The notes under the pieces: model-generated
The model's input: the letters and a program-made list of their open reading frames with translations, nothing else
The model's database searches: none
What the model was told of the DNA's origin: nothing
Program-made: the position numbers and the translations under genes
Source: Bacteroidia bacterium
GTDB taxonomy: Bacteria; Bacteroidota; Bacteroidia; NS11-12g; UBA9320
Direction: 5' to 3'
Length of the DNA: 41,881 nucleotides
Assembly (NCBI GenBank): GCA_020849295.1
Contig: JADLGN010000038.1
Location: 1-41,881 of the forward strand
In this document: positions 1 through 7,925 of the stretch, piece after piece
Layout of the letters: every line of letters begins with the position of its first letter
Position numbering within the stretch: the first letter of the stretch is position 1

Positions 1-2
1 AA

Positions 3-197
3 AACGAAATTATAGACCAGTATCTCTATGACGAGAACCCAACAAGACCTTGGATAATAGGTTTTAGTGGTGGAAAAGATTCCACCATGCTTTTACAAGT
101 CGTTTGGAATGCACTTAAAAAAATTGACAGGTTGCTTAAAAAAAATAAATCATACGAGAGTGCAAGAGCTTTTACAGAAATACCTCAAAGCATTTAA
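3..197 (+). pseudogene. dndC: dndC 5' fragment (DNA sulfur modification, PP-loop)
   Basis: An open frame entering from the left edge encodes RPWIIGFSGGKDSTMLLQ. This is the PP-loop ATP pyrophosphatase motif (SGGKDS) of DndC, the PAPS-reductase-like enzyme that works with DndA, DndD and DndE to put sulfur into the DNA backbone. Similarity stops after the ALKK residues near position 120. The frame then runs out of register into sequence that reads as an HNH nuclease in another frame, and it stops at 195-197. Everything downstream of the P-loop, including the Fe-S cysteines of DndC, is missing. The DndC identity rests on motif recognition; another PAPS-reductase family member is possible. It is a remnant either way. 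Confidence 0.7.
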
Positions 198-624
198 AAA
201 GCTAAGATTAGACAGGGCTCATGGCATTGCTCCACACAAACCTGTTTTGCTGATTTCTGTTTTACAAACTTTCCAAAACGGAATTAACAACAATACTTGT
301 TGTATTTCAGTAATGAAGACAGATGCAACAGTTAATGTATCTATGATTGATGATTGTCATATTGTGCCCTTTAGTGTAAGCTATGATGATACAGTAACTA
401 ATGGAATTGCCTTATGTCCAAACCTACACAGAGCATTTGACAGAGGATTGATAGCAATTGATGAAAATTACAAAGTTGTTGTTTCAAAAACTTTTAGGGA
501 AGATGAAACGAATTATAGCATAAGGGCTTTTGAGAACAAAATTATCAACTTACCATCGATAGAAAGTTATTTTCCTAAAGCAATTAATTTTCTGTGGCAT
601 TTGAAGAATATTTTTAAAAAATGA
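160..624 (+). pseudogene. HNH nuclease gene with internal deletion, Dnd-associated type
   Basis: The frame is open from 67, but family-like sequence begins at a GTG near 160 (VQELLQKYLKAFKKLRLDRA). The N-terminal part, with APHKPVLLISVLQTFQNG, resembles the conserved start of restriction-type HNH proteins found beside dnd genes. At about 283-300 it jumps in frame into a C-terminal HNH core (DDCHIVPFS, then NGIALCPNLHRAFDRGLI). From memory the family is nearer 290-300 residues, so roughly 100-200 central residues appear to be missing. The HNH histidine and the asparagine-histidine pair are still present. The deletion is inferred from family memory, not from an alignment. It overlaps the next ORF by ATGA. 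Confidence 0.65.
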
Positions 625-824
625 AACTAACTGAATTGAAAACTAAAAGATGCTTTGATAAATTCAATAATGAAATCTTTGTTGGAGTTTTTGTAGATGT
701 GCAAACAGACCCAATTACTAGAAAGGTTTATAAAAGGGAAGATGGAGAGTTATACTTTAAACCTTATGAAAAAGAAGAAAAGGTTTCAGCATATTTTAAA
801 ACTGATTTAATTAAAATTCAATGA
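621..824 (+). CDS. small conserved-looking protein of unknown function (67 aa)
   Basis: This charged 67-residue protein has no signal peptide or membrane segment. Its start overlaps the stop of the HNH gene (ATGA), and its own stop overlaps the start of the BRO-N gene in the same way. The three frames are therefore probably translationally coupled. It contains alternating acidic and basic stretches (KREDGELYFKPYEKEEK) and no motif I recognise. Its tight packing between two recognisable accessory genes argues that it is a real cargo gene and not a chance ORF. Confidence 0.55.
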   Translation: MKLTELKTKRCFDKFNNEIFVGVFVDVQTDPITRKVYKREDGELYFKPYEKEEKVSAYFKTDLIKIQ

Positions 825-1261
825 ACAACATAAAATTATTTGAAACCAAAAATGTAAGAACTCATTGGTATGAGGAAAAGGAAACTTGGTATTTCTCTGT
901 GATAGATGTGATTGAAATATTGACCGGAAGCAGTATCCCTAAGCGTTATTGGAGCGATTTAAAAAAGAAACTAACCAAAGAAGGAAGTGAAGTGTACGAA
1001 AAAATCGTATGGTTGAAATTACAAGCTGAAGATGGAAAAATGAGAGGAACAGATGTGGCAGATAATGAAACATTATTACGTCTTATACAATCTATCCCAT
1101 CGCCAAATGCAGAGCCATTCAAACAATGGCTGGCAAAAGTGGGCTACGAACGGATGCAAGAAATACAGGATCCTGAAATGAGTTTAGACAGAGCCAGGGG
1201 AAATTGGCAAAAATTGGGCAGAAGCGAAAAGTGGATTCAGCAAAGAATGACAGGTATCTAA
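821..1261 (+). pseudogene. BRO-N domain protein, 3'-truncated
   Basis: The 146-residue product carries a BRO-N/antirepressor-like fold: WYFSVIDVIEILTGS near residues 23-37, then YWSDLKKKLTKEG, GTDVADNETLLRLIQSIPSP and EPFKQWLAKVGYERMQEIQDPE. BRO-N proteins occur in phages and mobile islands as DNA-binding or antirepressor modules, and DinD-like members accompany accessory genes. The protein ends abruptly at MTGI. Relatives continue well beyond this point with a C-terminal segment. The stop codon at 1259-1261 is supplied by the antisense strand of the dndA fragment, so the 3' end was lost by fusion. BRO-N identity is fairly secure; activity is unlikely. Confidence 0.7.
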
Positions 1262-1582
1262 TACAGCACTATGTTCAGTTGATACCGTAACAATGTGTTT
1301 GCCTTTTGACTGGTAATTATCAGCGACACCTTTAATAGCAAGATTTATCGCTTCGGTTGACCCACTCGTAAAGACAATTTCGTGTGCTTCTGCTCCAATC
1401 AGTTCAGACACCTGAACTCTGGCAGACTTGACAGCTTCGTAAGCATAAACACCAAATTGATGCGTGCTATTGGCATTTGCAAACTCATTGGTAAGAAATG
1501 GCATCATCGCATCCAAGACCCTTTTATCAATTTGGGTTGTTGCGTTATTATCTAAATAAATGACTTGTTTTTTCCCTTCCAT
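1254..1582 (-). pseudogene. dndA: cysteine desulfurase (DndA/IscS-type) N-terminal fragment
   Basis: Reading leftwards from the ATG at 1582, the frame encodes YLDNNATTQ, an FTSGSTEAINLAIKG segment and TVSTEHSAVLDT. These are the N-terminal hallmarks of NifS/IscS-type cysteine desulfurases, which supply sulfur to DndC in phosphorothioation islands. Homology ends at about 1254, where the sequence becomes the antisense of the BRO-N gene. The open frame runs on to 1184 without family similarity. The PLP-binding lysine and the catalytic cysteine loop are lost, so the product cannot be a working desulfurase. The family fit is strong. Assignment to DndA and not IscS/NifS rests on the dndC and HNH neighbours. 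Confidence 0.75.
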
Positions 1583-1592
1583 TTCTACCTGA

Positions 1593-1600
1593 CAAATTTA
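1593..1600 (-). promoter_or_regulatory. -7 box (TAAATTTG) of the dndA fragment
   Basis: On the minus strand this reads TAAATTTG, a perfect match to the Bacteroidota -7 consensus TAnnTTTG. It ends 10 nt upstream of the dndA ATG. No convincing TTG -33 element stands at the usual 19-21 nt spacing. The promoter seems to have survived although the gene is truncated. Confidence 0.45.
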
Positions 1601-1813
1601 TGTATTTGAAGGGTTGTTTCGGCAGACAATTACAAAATAAACTTTGACTTTACAAAAAAAGGATAATAATAAAACTTCCACCCTATGGTGTAATATCTAT
1701 ATTGGTTTAGGATAACTGAAATTTTATGGTTTATATTTCTATATCGTTAGTCTTTAGAAGTTAGGCATCCGAAAAACTCTATTTTTTTCTACTGCAGTAT
1801 TTTGAGTAAAATT

Positions 1814-2320
1814 TTACTGTTTTGGAGATTCGTATTGCTGAATTTCATCATGAAAGAACTCAAGGCTAACTCCGGCATCTTTAAACATTTGTTCGCTATC
1901 TCCGCCTGAATGGTATTTTCTTTCACATACTACTCTTTTTATTCCGCAGTTTATAATTAGCATGGCACATACGCGACAGGGTGTCATTCTGCAATACAAA
2001 GTTGAACCTTCTAATGCTACACCTCGCTTTGCTGCCTGACATATTGCATTTTGCTCGGCATGTACTGTTCTTACACAGTGTTCGGTAATTTTATCATCTT
2101 CATGAATCATTTTTTTCATCAAATGACCTACTTCGTCGCAATGTGGTAACCCAATTGGTGAGCCAACATATCCTGTAACAAGCATTTGATTATCTTTTGC
2201 TATCACACAACCGCTTCTACCCCTTCCACATGTTGCTCTTTTGCTTATTGACTCCATTACTTCCATGAAATATTCATCCCATGACGGTCTAATATATTTT
2301 GATTCGGGATTTGTTGTCAT
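1814..2320 (-). CDS. deoxycytidylate (dCMP) deaminase, ComEB-type
   Basis: The 168-residue product fits zinc-dependent dCMP deaminases, which make dUMP for thymidylate synthesis in the cytosol. The zinc motif is visible as HAE (His87, Glu89 as proton shuttle) and PCRVC (Cys115, Cys118). An N-terminal SWDEYFMEVM and a VTGYVGSP segment are also typical of the family. It is the last gene of a probable sucD, P-loop kinase, deaminase operon, starting 21 nt after the kinase stop. Pairing with a nucleotide-kinase-like gene suggests deoxynucleotide supply. Length and motifs are normal. No promoter of its own is evident. Confidence 0.9.
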   Translation of the reverse strand: MTTNPESKYIRPSWDEYFMEVMESISKRATCGRGRSGCVIAKDNQMLVTGYVGSPIGLPHCDEVGHLMKKMIHEDDKITEHCVRTVHAEQNAICQAAKRGVALEGSTLYCRMTPCRVCAMLIINCGIKRVVCERKYHSGGDSEQMFKDAGVSLEFFHDEIQQYESPKQ

Positions 2321-2341
2321 ATTTTTAAAATTTTCAGCTTT

Positions 2342-2890
2342 CTATTTTTTCATAACTTTATCTACTTGCATGTATAAGTCTTCTATAGATGAATCATTTG
2401 TAAATCTAAAATCAGCGAGTTTCATACAACCTAAAAGATTTTGCATATTTGGATCATCCGAACTCATTTCTCTTTGTTCATTTGTTTTAAAAGTTTCAAT
2501 GCTGATTTTGTCAGTTTCAGAAGCTCTGTCAATTATTCTATTGTATCTTAAATTAATATCAGCATCAACTGCAAATAATGTAAAATTTCCTTTTAATCTT
2601 AATGAATTTATTTCGCCGATTGTTCTAATACTTTCTATTATACAATTTGAATTGCTTTCAGTTGCTTTCTTGTATAATTCTTCAATAATAAATGCAGGGC
2701 CGTTTGTTTCTCTAAGAAAGTTGGCAGTTTTTACAAAACTATCCCTGTTGGGTTCTTCGCCTTTAGATTTAATAATTTCAATAAGATAACTTCTAACCGA
2801 ATAATGCACATATCCAAAGTTTTTTGTAAGATATTCAACTATTGTTCCTTTGCCGGCGCCAAGAGTTCCTGTTATTCCTATTATATTCAA
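2342..2890 (-). CDS. P-loop nucleotide kinase-like protein (AAA_18 / dephospho-CoA kinase-like)
   Basis: This 182-residue protein begins with a Walker A loop, GTLGAGKG, at residues 8-15. An ESIRT segment and an NRIIDRASETDK region that may form the lid follow. It resembles small P-loop kinases annotated as dephospho-CoA kinase-like or deoxynucleotide monophosphate kinase, but the substrate cannot be read from sequence. It starts at TTG (2890), 21 nt after the sucD stop and 21 nt before the dCMP deaminase start, which points to co-transcription and a nucleotide role. The TTG start is chosen because the Walker strand MNIIGIT begins there and no closer ATG exists. Confidence 0.7.
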   Translation of the reverse strand: MNIIGITGTLGAGKGTIVEYLTKNFGYVHYSVRSYLIEIIKSKGEEPNRDSFVKTANFLRETNGPAFIIEELYKKATESNSNCIIESIRTIGEINSLRLKGNFTLFAVDADINLRYNRIIDRASETDKISIETFKTNEQREMSSDDPNMQNLLGCMKLADFRFTNDSSIEDLYMQVDKVMKK

Positions 2891-2911
2891 TTTTAATGAT
2901 TACTAAAAAAA

Positions 2912-3796
2912 TTAATTAGAAGTAATACTTAACACTTCTTTCATTTTAACCCCAATATCGGCGGGAGAATCAACAACAAAAATTCCATTTTGTGCAAGAA
3001 TTATTTTTTTTGCCGCGGCTGTATCATCACTGCCTCCAATTATAGCTCCGGCATGTCCCATTCTACGACCCGGAGGGGCTGTCTGTCCGGCAATAAATGC
3101 TACTACTTTTTTTCTGTTTCCATCGCTTTTTATCCATTTTGCTGCTTCTGCTTCGTAGTTACCACCTATTTCGCCAATCATTACTATAGCGTCTGTTTCG
3201 GGGTCGTTCATAAGCATTTCAACAGCATCTTTTGTTGATGTTCCAATTATTGGATCTCCTCCAATTCCTATAGCTGTTGATATTCCTAAACCTGCCTTTA
3301 CAATTTGGTCTGCTGCTTCATAAGTAAGTGTTCCTGACTTAGAAACTATACCTATTCTTCCTTTTTTAAATACAAATCCTGGCATAATTCCAACTTTTGC
3401 CTCTTCGGGCGTAATTACACCCGGACAGTTTGGTCCAATCAAAACGCAGTTTCTCTTTTTAATATATGCTTTAGCACCTATCATGTCTTTTACAGGAATA
3501 CCTTCAGTAATACAAACTATAACTTTAATTCCTGCGTCTGCCGCTTCCATTATTGCATCGGCGGCAAATGCAGGAGGTACAAAAATAATTGAAACATCGG
3601 CACCTGTATTTTTTACTGCTTCACTTACTGTATTAAATACGGGGCGACCCAAATGTGCTTGTCCTCCTTTTCCGGGTGTTATTCCTCCTACTACATTTGT
3701 TCCATATTCAATCATCTGACTTGCATGGAATGTCCCTTCGTTGCCAGTAAATCCCTGAACAACAACTTTTGAATTTTTATTTACTAATACGCTCAT
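2912..3796 (-). CDS. sucD: succinyl-CoA synthetase (ADP-forming) alpha subunit
   Basis: SucD forms the alpha half of succinate-CoA ligase in the citric acid cycle, converting succinyl-CoA, ADP (or GDP) and phosphate to succinate, CoA and ATP (or GTP). The 294-residue length is standard. The CoA-binding N-terminal Rossmann domain ([18 protein letters not shown]) is followed by a ligase domain with the phosphorylated histidine in GHAGAIIGG (His248). IGPNCPG and SKSGTLTYE are also conserved. The beta subunit gene sucC is not adjacent, so the subunits are encoded apart here. It leads the sucD, kinase, dCMP deaminase transcription unit and has a -7 box about 20 nt upstream. Confidence 0.96.
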   Translation of the reverse strand: MSVLVNKNSKVVVQGFTGNEGTFHASQMIEYGTNVVGGITPGKGGQAHLGRPVFNTVSEAVKNTGADVSIIFVPPAFAADAIMEAADAGIKVIVCITEGIPVKDMIGAKAYIKKRNCVLIGPNCPGVITPEEAKVGIMPGFVFKKGRIGIVSKSGTLTYEAADQIVKAGLGISTAIGIGGDPIIGTSTKDAVEMLMNDPETDAIVMIGEIGGNYEAEAAKWIKSDGNRKKVVAFIAGQTAPPGRRMGHAGAIIGGSDDTAAAKKIILAQNGIFVVDSPADIGVKMKEVLSITSN

Positions 3797-3815
3797 TTTT
3801 CTTAATTATTTTAGG

Positions 3816-3823
3816 CAAATTTA
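3816..3823 (-). promoter_or_regulatory. -7 box (TAAATTTG) of sucD
   Basis: A perfect TAnnTTTG box on the minus strand ends 19 nt before the sucD ATG, in the short gap that separates it from the MBL-rhodanese gene. This indicates a separate promoter for sucD despite the co-directional gene upstream. Confidence 0.5.
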
Positions 3824-3831
3824 TTGTTTTT

Positions 3832-5217
3832 TTATACTGTTAATTTTACTGTGTTGTCTTTTTTTATTTCTTCAAAACCTCCATATAAATTATTTACTTT
3901 TAAATATCCGTTTAACTTGAGAATGGAACTTGCAATTACACTCCTGTAGCCACGTTGACAATATATGTAAAGATTTTTTTGATTATCTATTTTGTCTAAT
4001 TGATTTTGCAATTCTGATAAAGTAATATTTATTGCATTTGCTACATTTCCTTGCTCAAATTCAGCTTTTTTTCTAACATCAATTATTTCAATATTTTTTC
4101 CATGTCTTTGTTCTAAGCCAAGCTCTTCAGGATAAACAGAAATAAGAATATCTGTTTTTTTATCTGACTGTTGCCATGAACCAAAACCGCCTTCAAGATA
4201 TCCCAAAATATTATCAAATCCAACTCTGGCAAGTCTTAATATACTTTCTTGTTCCTTTCCTATATCTGTTACCAATATTATTTTTCTGTCAAGCTCAAAC
4301 AATGTGGCTGCCCAAATTGCAAATTGTCCTTCTAATCCAATATTTACTGAACCCGGTATAAAACCATTTTCAAATTCAAGTGGATTTCTGCTATCAATAA
4401 TTAAAGTTCCGTCTTTTATTAAATTTTCTACTTGGTCGGTTGATAGTTTGTTTAGACCTTTCATTAATACACTATCAAGGCTATCATATCCGTTTTTATT
4501 AAGTAAAGCATCTTCAAAAAAATATTCAGGTGGAGAAACTATTCCTTCAAGTAAAACAGAAACAAATTCGTCTTTACTTATATCAGACATAGCATAATTT
4601 TCTTTTTTTTGAATCCCCAAAGTACTGAACTTTTCTTTACTCAAATTTTTACCACATGCCGAACCTGCTCCATGTGCAGGATACACTATTACATCGTCTG
4701 TAAGAGTTTTAAGTTTTACATTTATAGAATTATAAAGCATTTCTGCCATTTCTTCAGGCGCAATTTTCGAATTTTTATCAAGTAAATCTGGTCTTCCTAC
4801 ATCTCCTACAAATAGTGTATCTCCTGTAAATACACAATGATCTTTCCCTTTTTCATCAGTAAGCAAATAGCAGGTACTTTCTAAGGTATGTCCGGGCGTA
4901 TGAAGAGCTTTTATTTTAATATTTCCAAGTTCGAAAATCTGGTTATCATTTGCATTTATTATTTGATAAGAAGTTGTGGCACCACTACCAAAAATTATTT
5001 TTGCTCCGGTTTCTCTTGCAAGGTCTATATGCCCTGATACAAAATCAGCATGAAAATGTGTTTCGAAAATATATTTAATTTTATGACCTGATGATTTTGC
5101 TTTTTCTAAATATACAAAATAATCTCTTAAAGGGTCAATAATTGCAACTTCTCCATTGCTTTCAATATAATAAGTTGCCTGCGACAGACAATCAGTATAT
5201 AGCTGTTCTACTATCAC
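3832..5217 (-). CDS. MBL-fold hydrolase with two rhodanese domains (persulfide dioxygenase-like)
   Basis: The 461-residue fusion has a metallo-beta-lactamase domain at residues 1 to about 235, with ETHFHADFVSGH (His54, His56, Asp58), HTPGHT (His110) and FTGDTLFVGDVGRPD (Asp133). Two rhodanese domains follow, about 255-350 and 370-455. The architecture matches ETHE1/persulfide dioxygenase-like and BaeB-like proteins of sulfide and glutathione persulfide metabolism. The first rhodanese lacks the catalytic cysteine (LVTDIGKEQES in the active loop). The second keeps it (YIYCQRGYRS). It starts at GTG 5217, 18 nt after purS, and probably shares its transcript. A cytosolic location is likely since no signal peptide is seen. 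Confidence 0.88.
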   Translation of the reverse strand: MIVEQLYTDCLSQATYYIESNGEVAIIDPLRDYFVYLEKAKSSGHKIKYIFETHFHADFVSGHIDLARETGAKIIFGSGATTSYQIINANDNQIFELGNIKIKALHTPGHTLESTCYLLTDEKGKDHCVFTGDTLFVGDVGRPDLLDKNSKIAPEEMAEMLYNSINVKLKTLTDDVIVYPAHGAGSACGKNLSKEKFSTLGIQKKENYAMSDISKDEFVSVLLEGIVSPPEYFFEDALLNKNGYDSLDSVLMKGLNKLSTDQVENLIKDGTLIIDSRNPLEFENGFIPGSVNIGLEGQFAIWAATLFELDRKIILVTDIGKEQESILRLARVGFDNILGYLEGGFGSWQQSDKKTDILISVYPEELGLEQRHGKNIEIIDVRKKAEFEQGNVANAINITLSELQNQLDKIDNQKNLYIYCQRGYRSVIASSILKLNGYLKVNNLYGGFEEIKKDNTVKLTV

Positions 5218-5235
5218 TTAAAATTTATTGATATG

Positions 5236-5487
5236 TTAAACAGCATGAATAGTGTATTCAAAATATTCCATTACCTGATTTGCAAGTAATTTTTTACATG
5301 CTTCATCTACTTTTTGCGTAGCTTCTTGTTCGTGTTCTGCTTCTATTTCTATTGAAATGTGTTTTCCTATTCTAACATTTGATATTTGAGGAAGACCTAT
5401 TGCTGCCATACTTCCACTTACTGCCTTGCCTTGAGGATCAAGTAAGTTTTTGTGTGGCATCACATTTATTTCTGCAACGTATTTCAT
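5236..5487 (-). CDS. purS: phosphoribosylformylglycinamidine synthase subunit PurS
   Basis: PurS is the small 80-odd residue subunit that bridges PurL and PurQ in FGAM synthase, step four of purine synthesis. The 83-residue product shows the family pattern: AEINVMPHKNLLDPQGKAV, then VRIGKHISIEIE and a C-terminal helix rich in acidic and lysine residues ending in MEYFEYTI. purL and purQ are not in the window. It is followed after 18 nt by the MBL-rhodanese gene. A -7 box ends only 5 nt before its ATG, so the transcript may start at or next to the start codon. Confidence 0.93.
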   Translation of the reverse strand: MKYVAEINVMPHKNLLDPQGKAVSGSMAAIGLPQISNVRIGKHISIEIEAEHEQEATQKVDEACKKLLANQVMEYFEYTIHAV

Positions 5488-5492
5488 TGCTG

Positions 5493-5500
5493 CAAAGATA
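5493..5500 (-). promoter_or_regulatory. -7 box (TATCTTTG) abutting the purS start
   Basis: The minus-strand sequence TATCTTTG-CAGCA-ATG places a perfect TAnnTTTG box 5 nt before the purS start codon. Transcription in this phylum usually begins a few bases after the box, so the predicted 5' end falls at the ATG (leaderless or nearly so). No TTG -33 element was seen. Confidence 0.5.
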
Positions 5501-5568
5501 TTATTTTGTAAATAAAATTAAACAGAGGTTTTTCGTTAGGCAATTTTTAACTGTAAAAAGATTTTTTG

Positions 5569-5973
5569 CTATACTTTTTTTCTTCTTACAAGCATAAACT
5601 GCACTTTATGAATTTCTATTTCGCCTGCCAAATCATTTAATCCAAAAAAAACTCGGTAAACCCCAGATTCTTTAACATCAAATGTTAAGTCTATTATTTT
5701 TTTTGAATTATCCTTGTTTTTTGTTGCTACATTTACGTCTTGTAAATCAAACACCTGAATAGATGATTTTGCAGAATCAAGTTTGTGATTTAAAATAAAA
5801 ATATAATCATATCCTGTTTCGGCATCAAATTCTGAGTTATACCAAACCCCATCTGTCATATCTATTTCTTCGCTTTTAATATAATTCCAGCCAATCAGCG
5901 GATTAATCTCTTTGATTTGTGCTGATGTATTAAGATATATAAATGGAAATAATAAAAATAATAAGTATTTCAT
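5569..5973 (-). CDS. small exported protein of unknown function
   Basis: The 134-residue product begins with a Sec signal peptide (MKYLLFLLFPFIYLNTSAQ, cleavage after SAQ) and should be periplasmic or surface associated. The remainder has alternating strands (YDYIFILNHKL, IIDLTFDVKESGVYRVFFGL, GEIEIHKVQFMLVRRKKV) suggesting a beta-sandwich, with no motif I recognise. The frame is open one codon further at a TTG, but the ATG at 5973 directly precedes the hydrophobic core and is preferred. It stands alone between purS and a divergent DUF4197 gene and has its own -7 box. Confidence 0.7.
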   Translation of the reverse strand: MKYLLFLLFPFIYLNTSAQIKEINPLIGWNYIKSEEIDMTDGVWYNSEFDAETGYDYIFILNHKLDSAKSSIQVFDLQDVNVATKNKDNSKKIIDLTFDVKESGVYRVFFGLNDLAGEIEIHKVQFMLVRRKKV

Positions 5974-5988
5974 CAAATTTTATTATTA

Positions 5989-5996
5989 CAAATTTA
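5989..5996 (-). promoter_or_regulatory. -7 box (TAAATTTG) of the small exported protein
   Basis: A perfect minus-strand TAnnTTTG match stands 15 nt before the ATG at 5973, in the divergent spacer shared with the DUF4197 gene. Confidence 0.45.
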
Positions 5997-6125
5997 AGAC
6001 TTCTTTTATTTCAAGATGAAATTTTTTGACTTACGGATGTATAGTTATTAAAATTTAGATTAAAAATCCTAATTTCTGATTATTTGTATTTTATTTTCAA
6101 AGAAAAAAATGAGAACTTTAGGTAT

Positions 6126-6133
6126 TAAATTTG
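6126..6133 (+). promoter_or_regulatory. -7 box (TAAATTTG) of the DUF4197 lipoprotein
   Basis: A perfect TAnnTTTG match ends 21 nt before the ATG at 6155. No clear TTG -33 element is present at the usual spacing. Confidence 0.45.
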
Positions 6134-6154
6134 TGTTAAATTATAAAATAATAC

Positions 6155-6895
6155 ATGAAAGCAATTAAAATTTCCATTCTTATTCTTCTATCCTTAGTAA
6201 TTTATTCCTGTGGTAATACCGGTAAAATTTTATCAGATGCAAATGAAATATTAAAAAAAGCAAATATTGGTATTACAGAAGAAGAGGCTGCCGGAGGGCT
6301 AAAGGAAGCTCTAAATTCAGGGGTTTCAACTGGCACCGATTTTTTATCAAAACGCGATGGTTTTTTAAAAAATAATACTTACAAGATATTGTTTCCTCCC
6401 GAAGCTCAAAAAATTGAACAAACATTGAGAAATATTGGATTTGGCAACAAATGCGACCAAGTAATTGAAAATATAAATCGCGGTGCAGAAATGGCTGCTT
6501 CGCAAGCAAAACTTGTTTTTATCAATTCAATAAAACAAATGAGTATAAGAGATGCCATAAATATTGTTACAGGAGGTAATGGAGCTGCAACTTCATATTT
6601 AAAAAAAACTACTAGTAATGAATTGATTTCTAAATTTAAACCAATTATTCAAAGCTCTCTTGATAAAACTGAAGCAACTAAATACTGGACTGATATAATG
6701 AATATATATAATAAAATACCCGGTGTGGAAAGAATTAACCCCGATATTAATGATTATGTAACACAAAAAGCTCTGTCGGCTTTATTCAGCCAAATAGAAA
6801 TAGAAGAAAATAAAATTAGACAAGATCCTTTAAAAAGAACAACTCAATTACTTAAAAAAGTCTTTGATTATGCTGACCAAAAAAAATCAAATTAA
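6155..6895 (+). CDS. DUF4197 family lipoprotein
   Basis: The 246-residue protein has an SPII signal peptide with lipobox cysteine at residue 19 (LVIYSCGN), so it is probably anchored in an envelope membrane. The body is helical and matches the DUF4197 pattern: GLKEALNSGVSTG near residues 48-60, FPPEAQKIEQTLRNIGFG, ENINRGAEMAASQAKLVFINSIKQMSI, then a later GVERINPDINDYVTQKALSALF. The function of DUF4197 is unknown. The gene is expressed away from its minus-strand neighbours and precedes accA with 70 nt between, each gene having its own -7 box. Confidence 0.88.
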   Translation: MKAIKISILILLSLVIYSCGNTGKILSDANEILKKANIGITEEEAAGGLKEALNSGVSTGTDFLSKRDGFLKNNTYKILFPPEAQKIEQTLRNIGFGNKCDQVIENINRGAEMAASQAKLVFINSIKQMSIRDAINIVTGGNGAATSYLKKTTSNELISKFKPIIQSSLDKTEATKYWTDIMNIYNKIPGVERINPDINDYVTQKALSALFSQIEIEENKIRQDPLKRTTQLLKKVFDYADQKKSN

Positions 6896-6935
6896 TTTGA
6901 TTTGTCTTTTATATAAAAATTTATAATTTTATTTT

Positions 6936-6943
6936 TACTTTTG
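6936..6943 (+). promoter_or_regulatory. -7 box (TACTTTTG) of accA
   Basis: A perfect TAnnTTTG match ends 22 nt before the accA ATG at 6966 and is followed by a short leader. This gives accA a promoter separate from the DUF4197 gene. Confidence 0.45.
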
Positions 6944-6965
6944 TCGCCCCAAAAATACATTCGTA

Positions 6966-7919
6966 ATGATGTTGTTTGATTTTGAAAAACCAATTGAGGA
7001 GTTGCATAAGCAAATTGAAAAAGCTAAAGAAACTCACTCAAAAGGAAAAGTAAACATGCTCGACACAATAGAGCAACTAGAAAAAAAATTATCCGAACTT
7101 AAAAAAACTATTTATTCTGACCTGAACGGATGGCAAAAAGTACAAATAAGCCGTCATCCTGATCGTCCTTACACCCTTGATTACATAGAAAATATTTTTA
7201 AAGACTTTATCGAATTGCATGGCGACAGAAATGTGGCTGATGATAAAGCAATGATAGGAGGACTTGCTAAAATTGACAATCAGCCTGTGATGATTATAGG
7301 ACATCAAAAGGGAAGAAACACAAAGCAAAGACAATTACGCAACTTTGGTATGCCTAATCCCGAAGGTTATCGCAAGGCACTTAGGCTAATGAAAATTGCA
7401 GAAAAGTTTGATATACCTGTTATTTCATTTATTGATACGCCGGGTGCTTCTCCGGGGTTAGAAGCCGAAGAAAGAGGACAAGGCGAAGCTATAGCTCGCA
7501 ATCTATTAGAAATGTCTGTTCTTAAAGTTCCCATTATATGCATTGTAATTGGCGAAGGAGCCAGCGGTGGTGCTTTGGGTATTGGTATTGGCGATGTAGT
7601 AGCAATGCTTGAATATACTTGGTATTCGGTAATTTCTCCCGAGTCTTGTTCTTCTATTTTATGGCATAGCTGGAATTTTAAAGAAAAAGCTGCAAATGCT
7701 CTTAAGCTTACATCAAACGATATGTTAGAAATGAAACTTATAGATAAAATAATAAAAGAACCTATTGGCGGCGCACACAATGACACAGATGCAATCTATA
7801 AAACTTTGAAGGTTGAAATTAAAAAAATCCTTAAAGAACTTCAGGAAATTAACATTGACGAACTCGTAAATAAAAGAATTGAAAAATTTTCGGGAATGGG
7901 TGTTTATAATGAAAAATGA
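6966..7919 (+). CDS. accA: acetyl-CoA carboxylase carboxyltransferase subunit alpha
   Basis: AccA pairs with AccD to move the carboxyl group from biotin on AccB to acetyl-CoA, making malonyl-CoA for fatty acid synthesis. The 317-residue length is standard. The N-terminal coiled segment ([17 protein letters not shown]) is followed by the crotonase-like core with [47 protein letters not shown] and [12 protein letters not shown]. Two adjacent ATG codons (6966 and 6969) are both plausible starts. The accB, accC and accD genes are not in the window. It converges on yebC with only 6 nt between stops. Confidence 0.97.
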   Translation: MMLFDFEKPIEELHKQIEKAKETHSKGKVNMLDTIEQLEKKLSELKKTIYSDLNGWQKVQISRHPDRPYTLDYIENIFKDFIELHGDRNVADDKAMIGGLAKIDNQPVMIIGHQKGRNTKQRQLRNFGMPNPEGYRKALRLMKIAEKFDIPVISFIDTPGASPGLEAEERGQGEAIARNLLEMSVLKVPIICIVIGEGASGGALGIGIGDVVAMLEYTWYSVISPESCSSILWHSWNFKEKAANALKLTSNDMLEMKLIDKIIKEPIGGAHNDTDAIYKTLKVEIKKILKELQEINIDELVNKRIEKFSGMGVYNEK

Positions 7920-7925
7920 TTTTTT

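Noticed and set aside
2241-2789. Long plus-strand ORF opposite the kinase gene
   Set aside because: It is antisense to a gene with a clear Walker motif, and its translation is a low-complexity hydrophobic sequence with no family features.
6887-6900. Perfect palindrome TCAAATTAATTTGA over the stop of the DUF4197 gene as terminator or operator
   Set aside because: It has no loop and almost no GC, and such palindromes are common at this base composition.
7367-7786. 139-residue minus-strand ORF within accA
   Set aside because: It is a shadow of the conserved accA frame with serine/isoleucine-rich composition typical of antisense reading.
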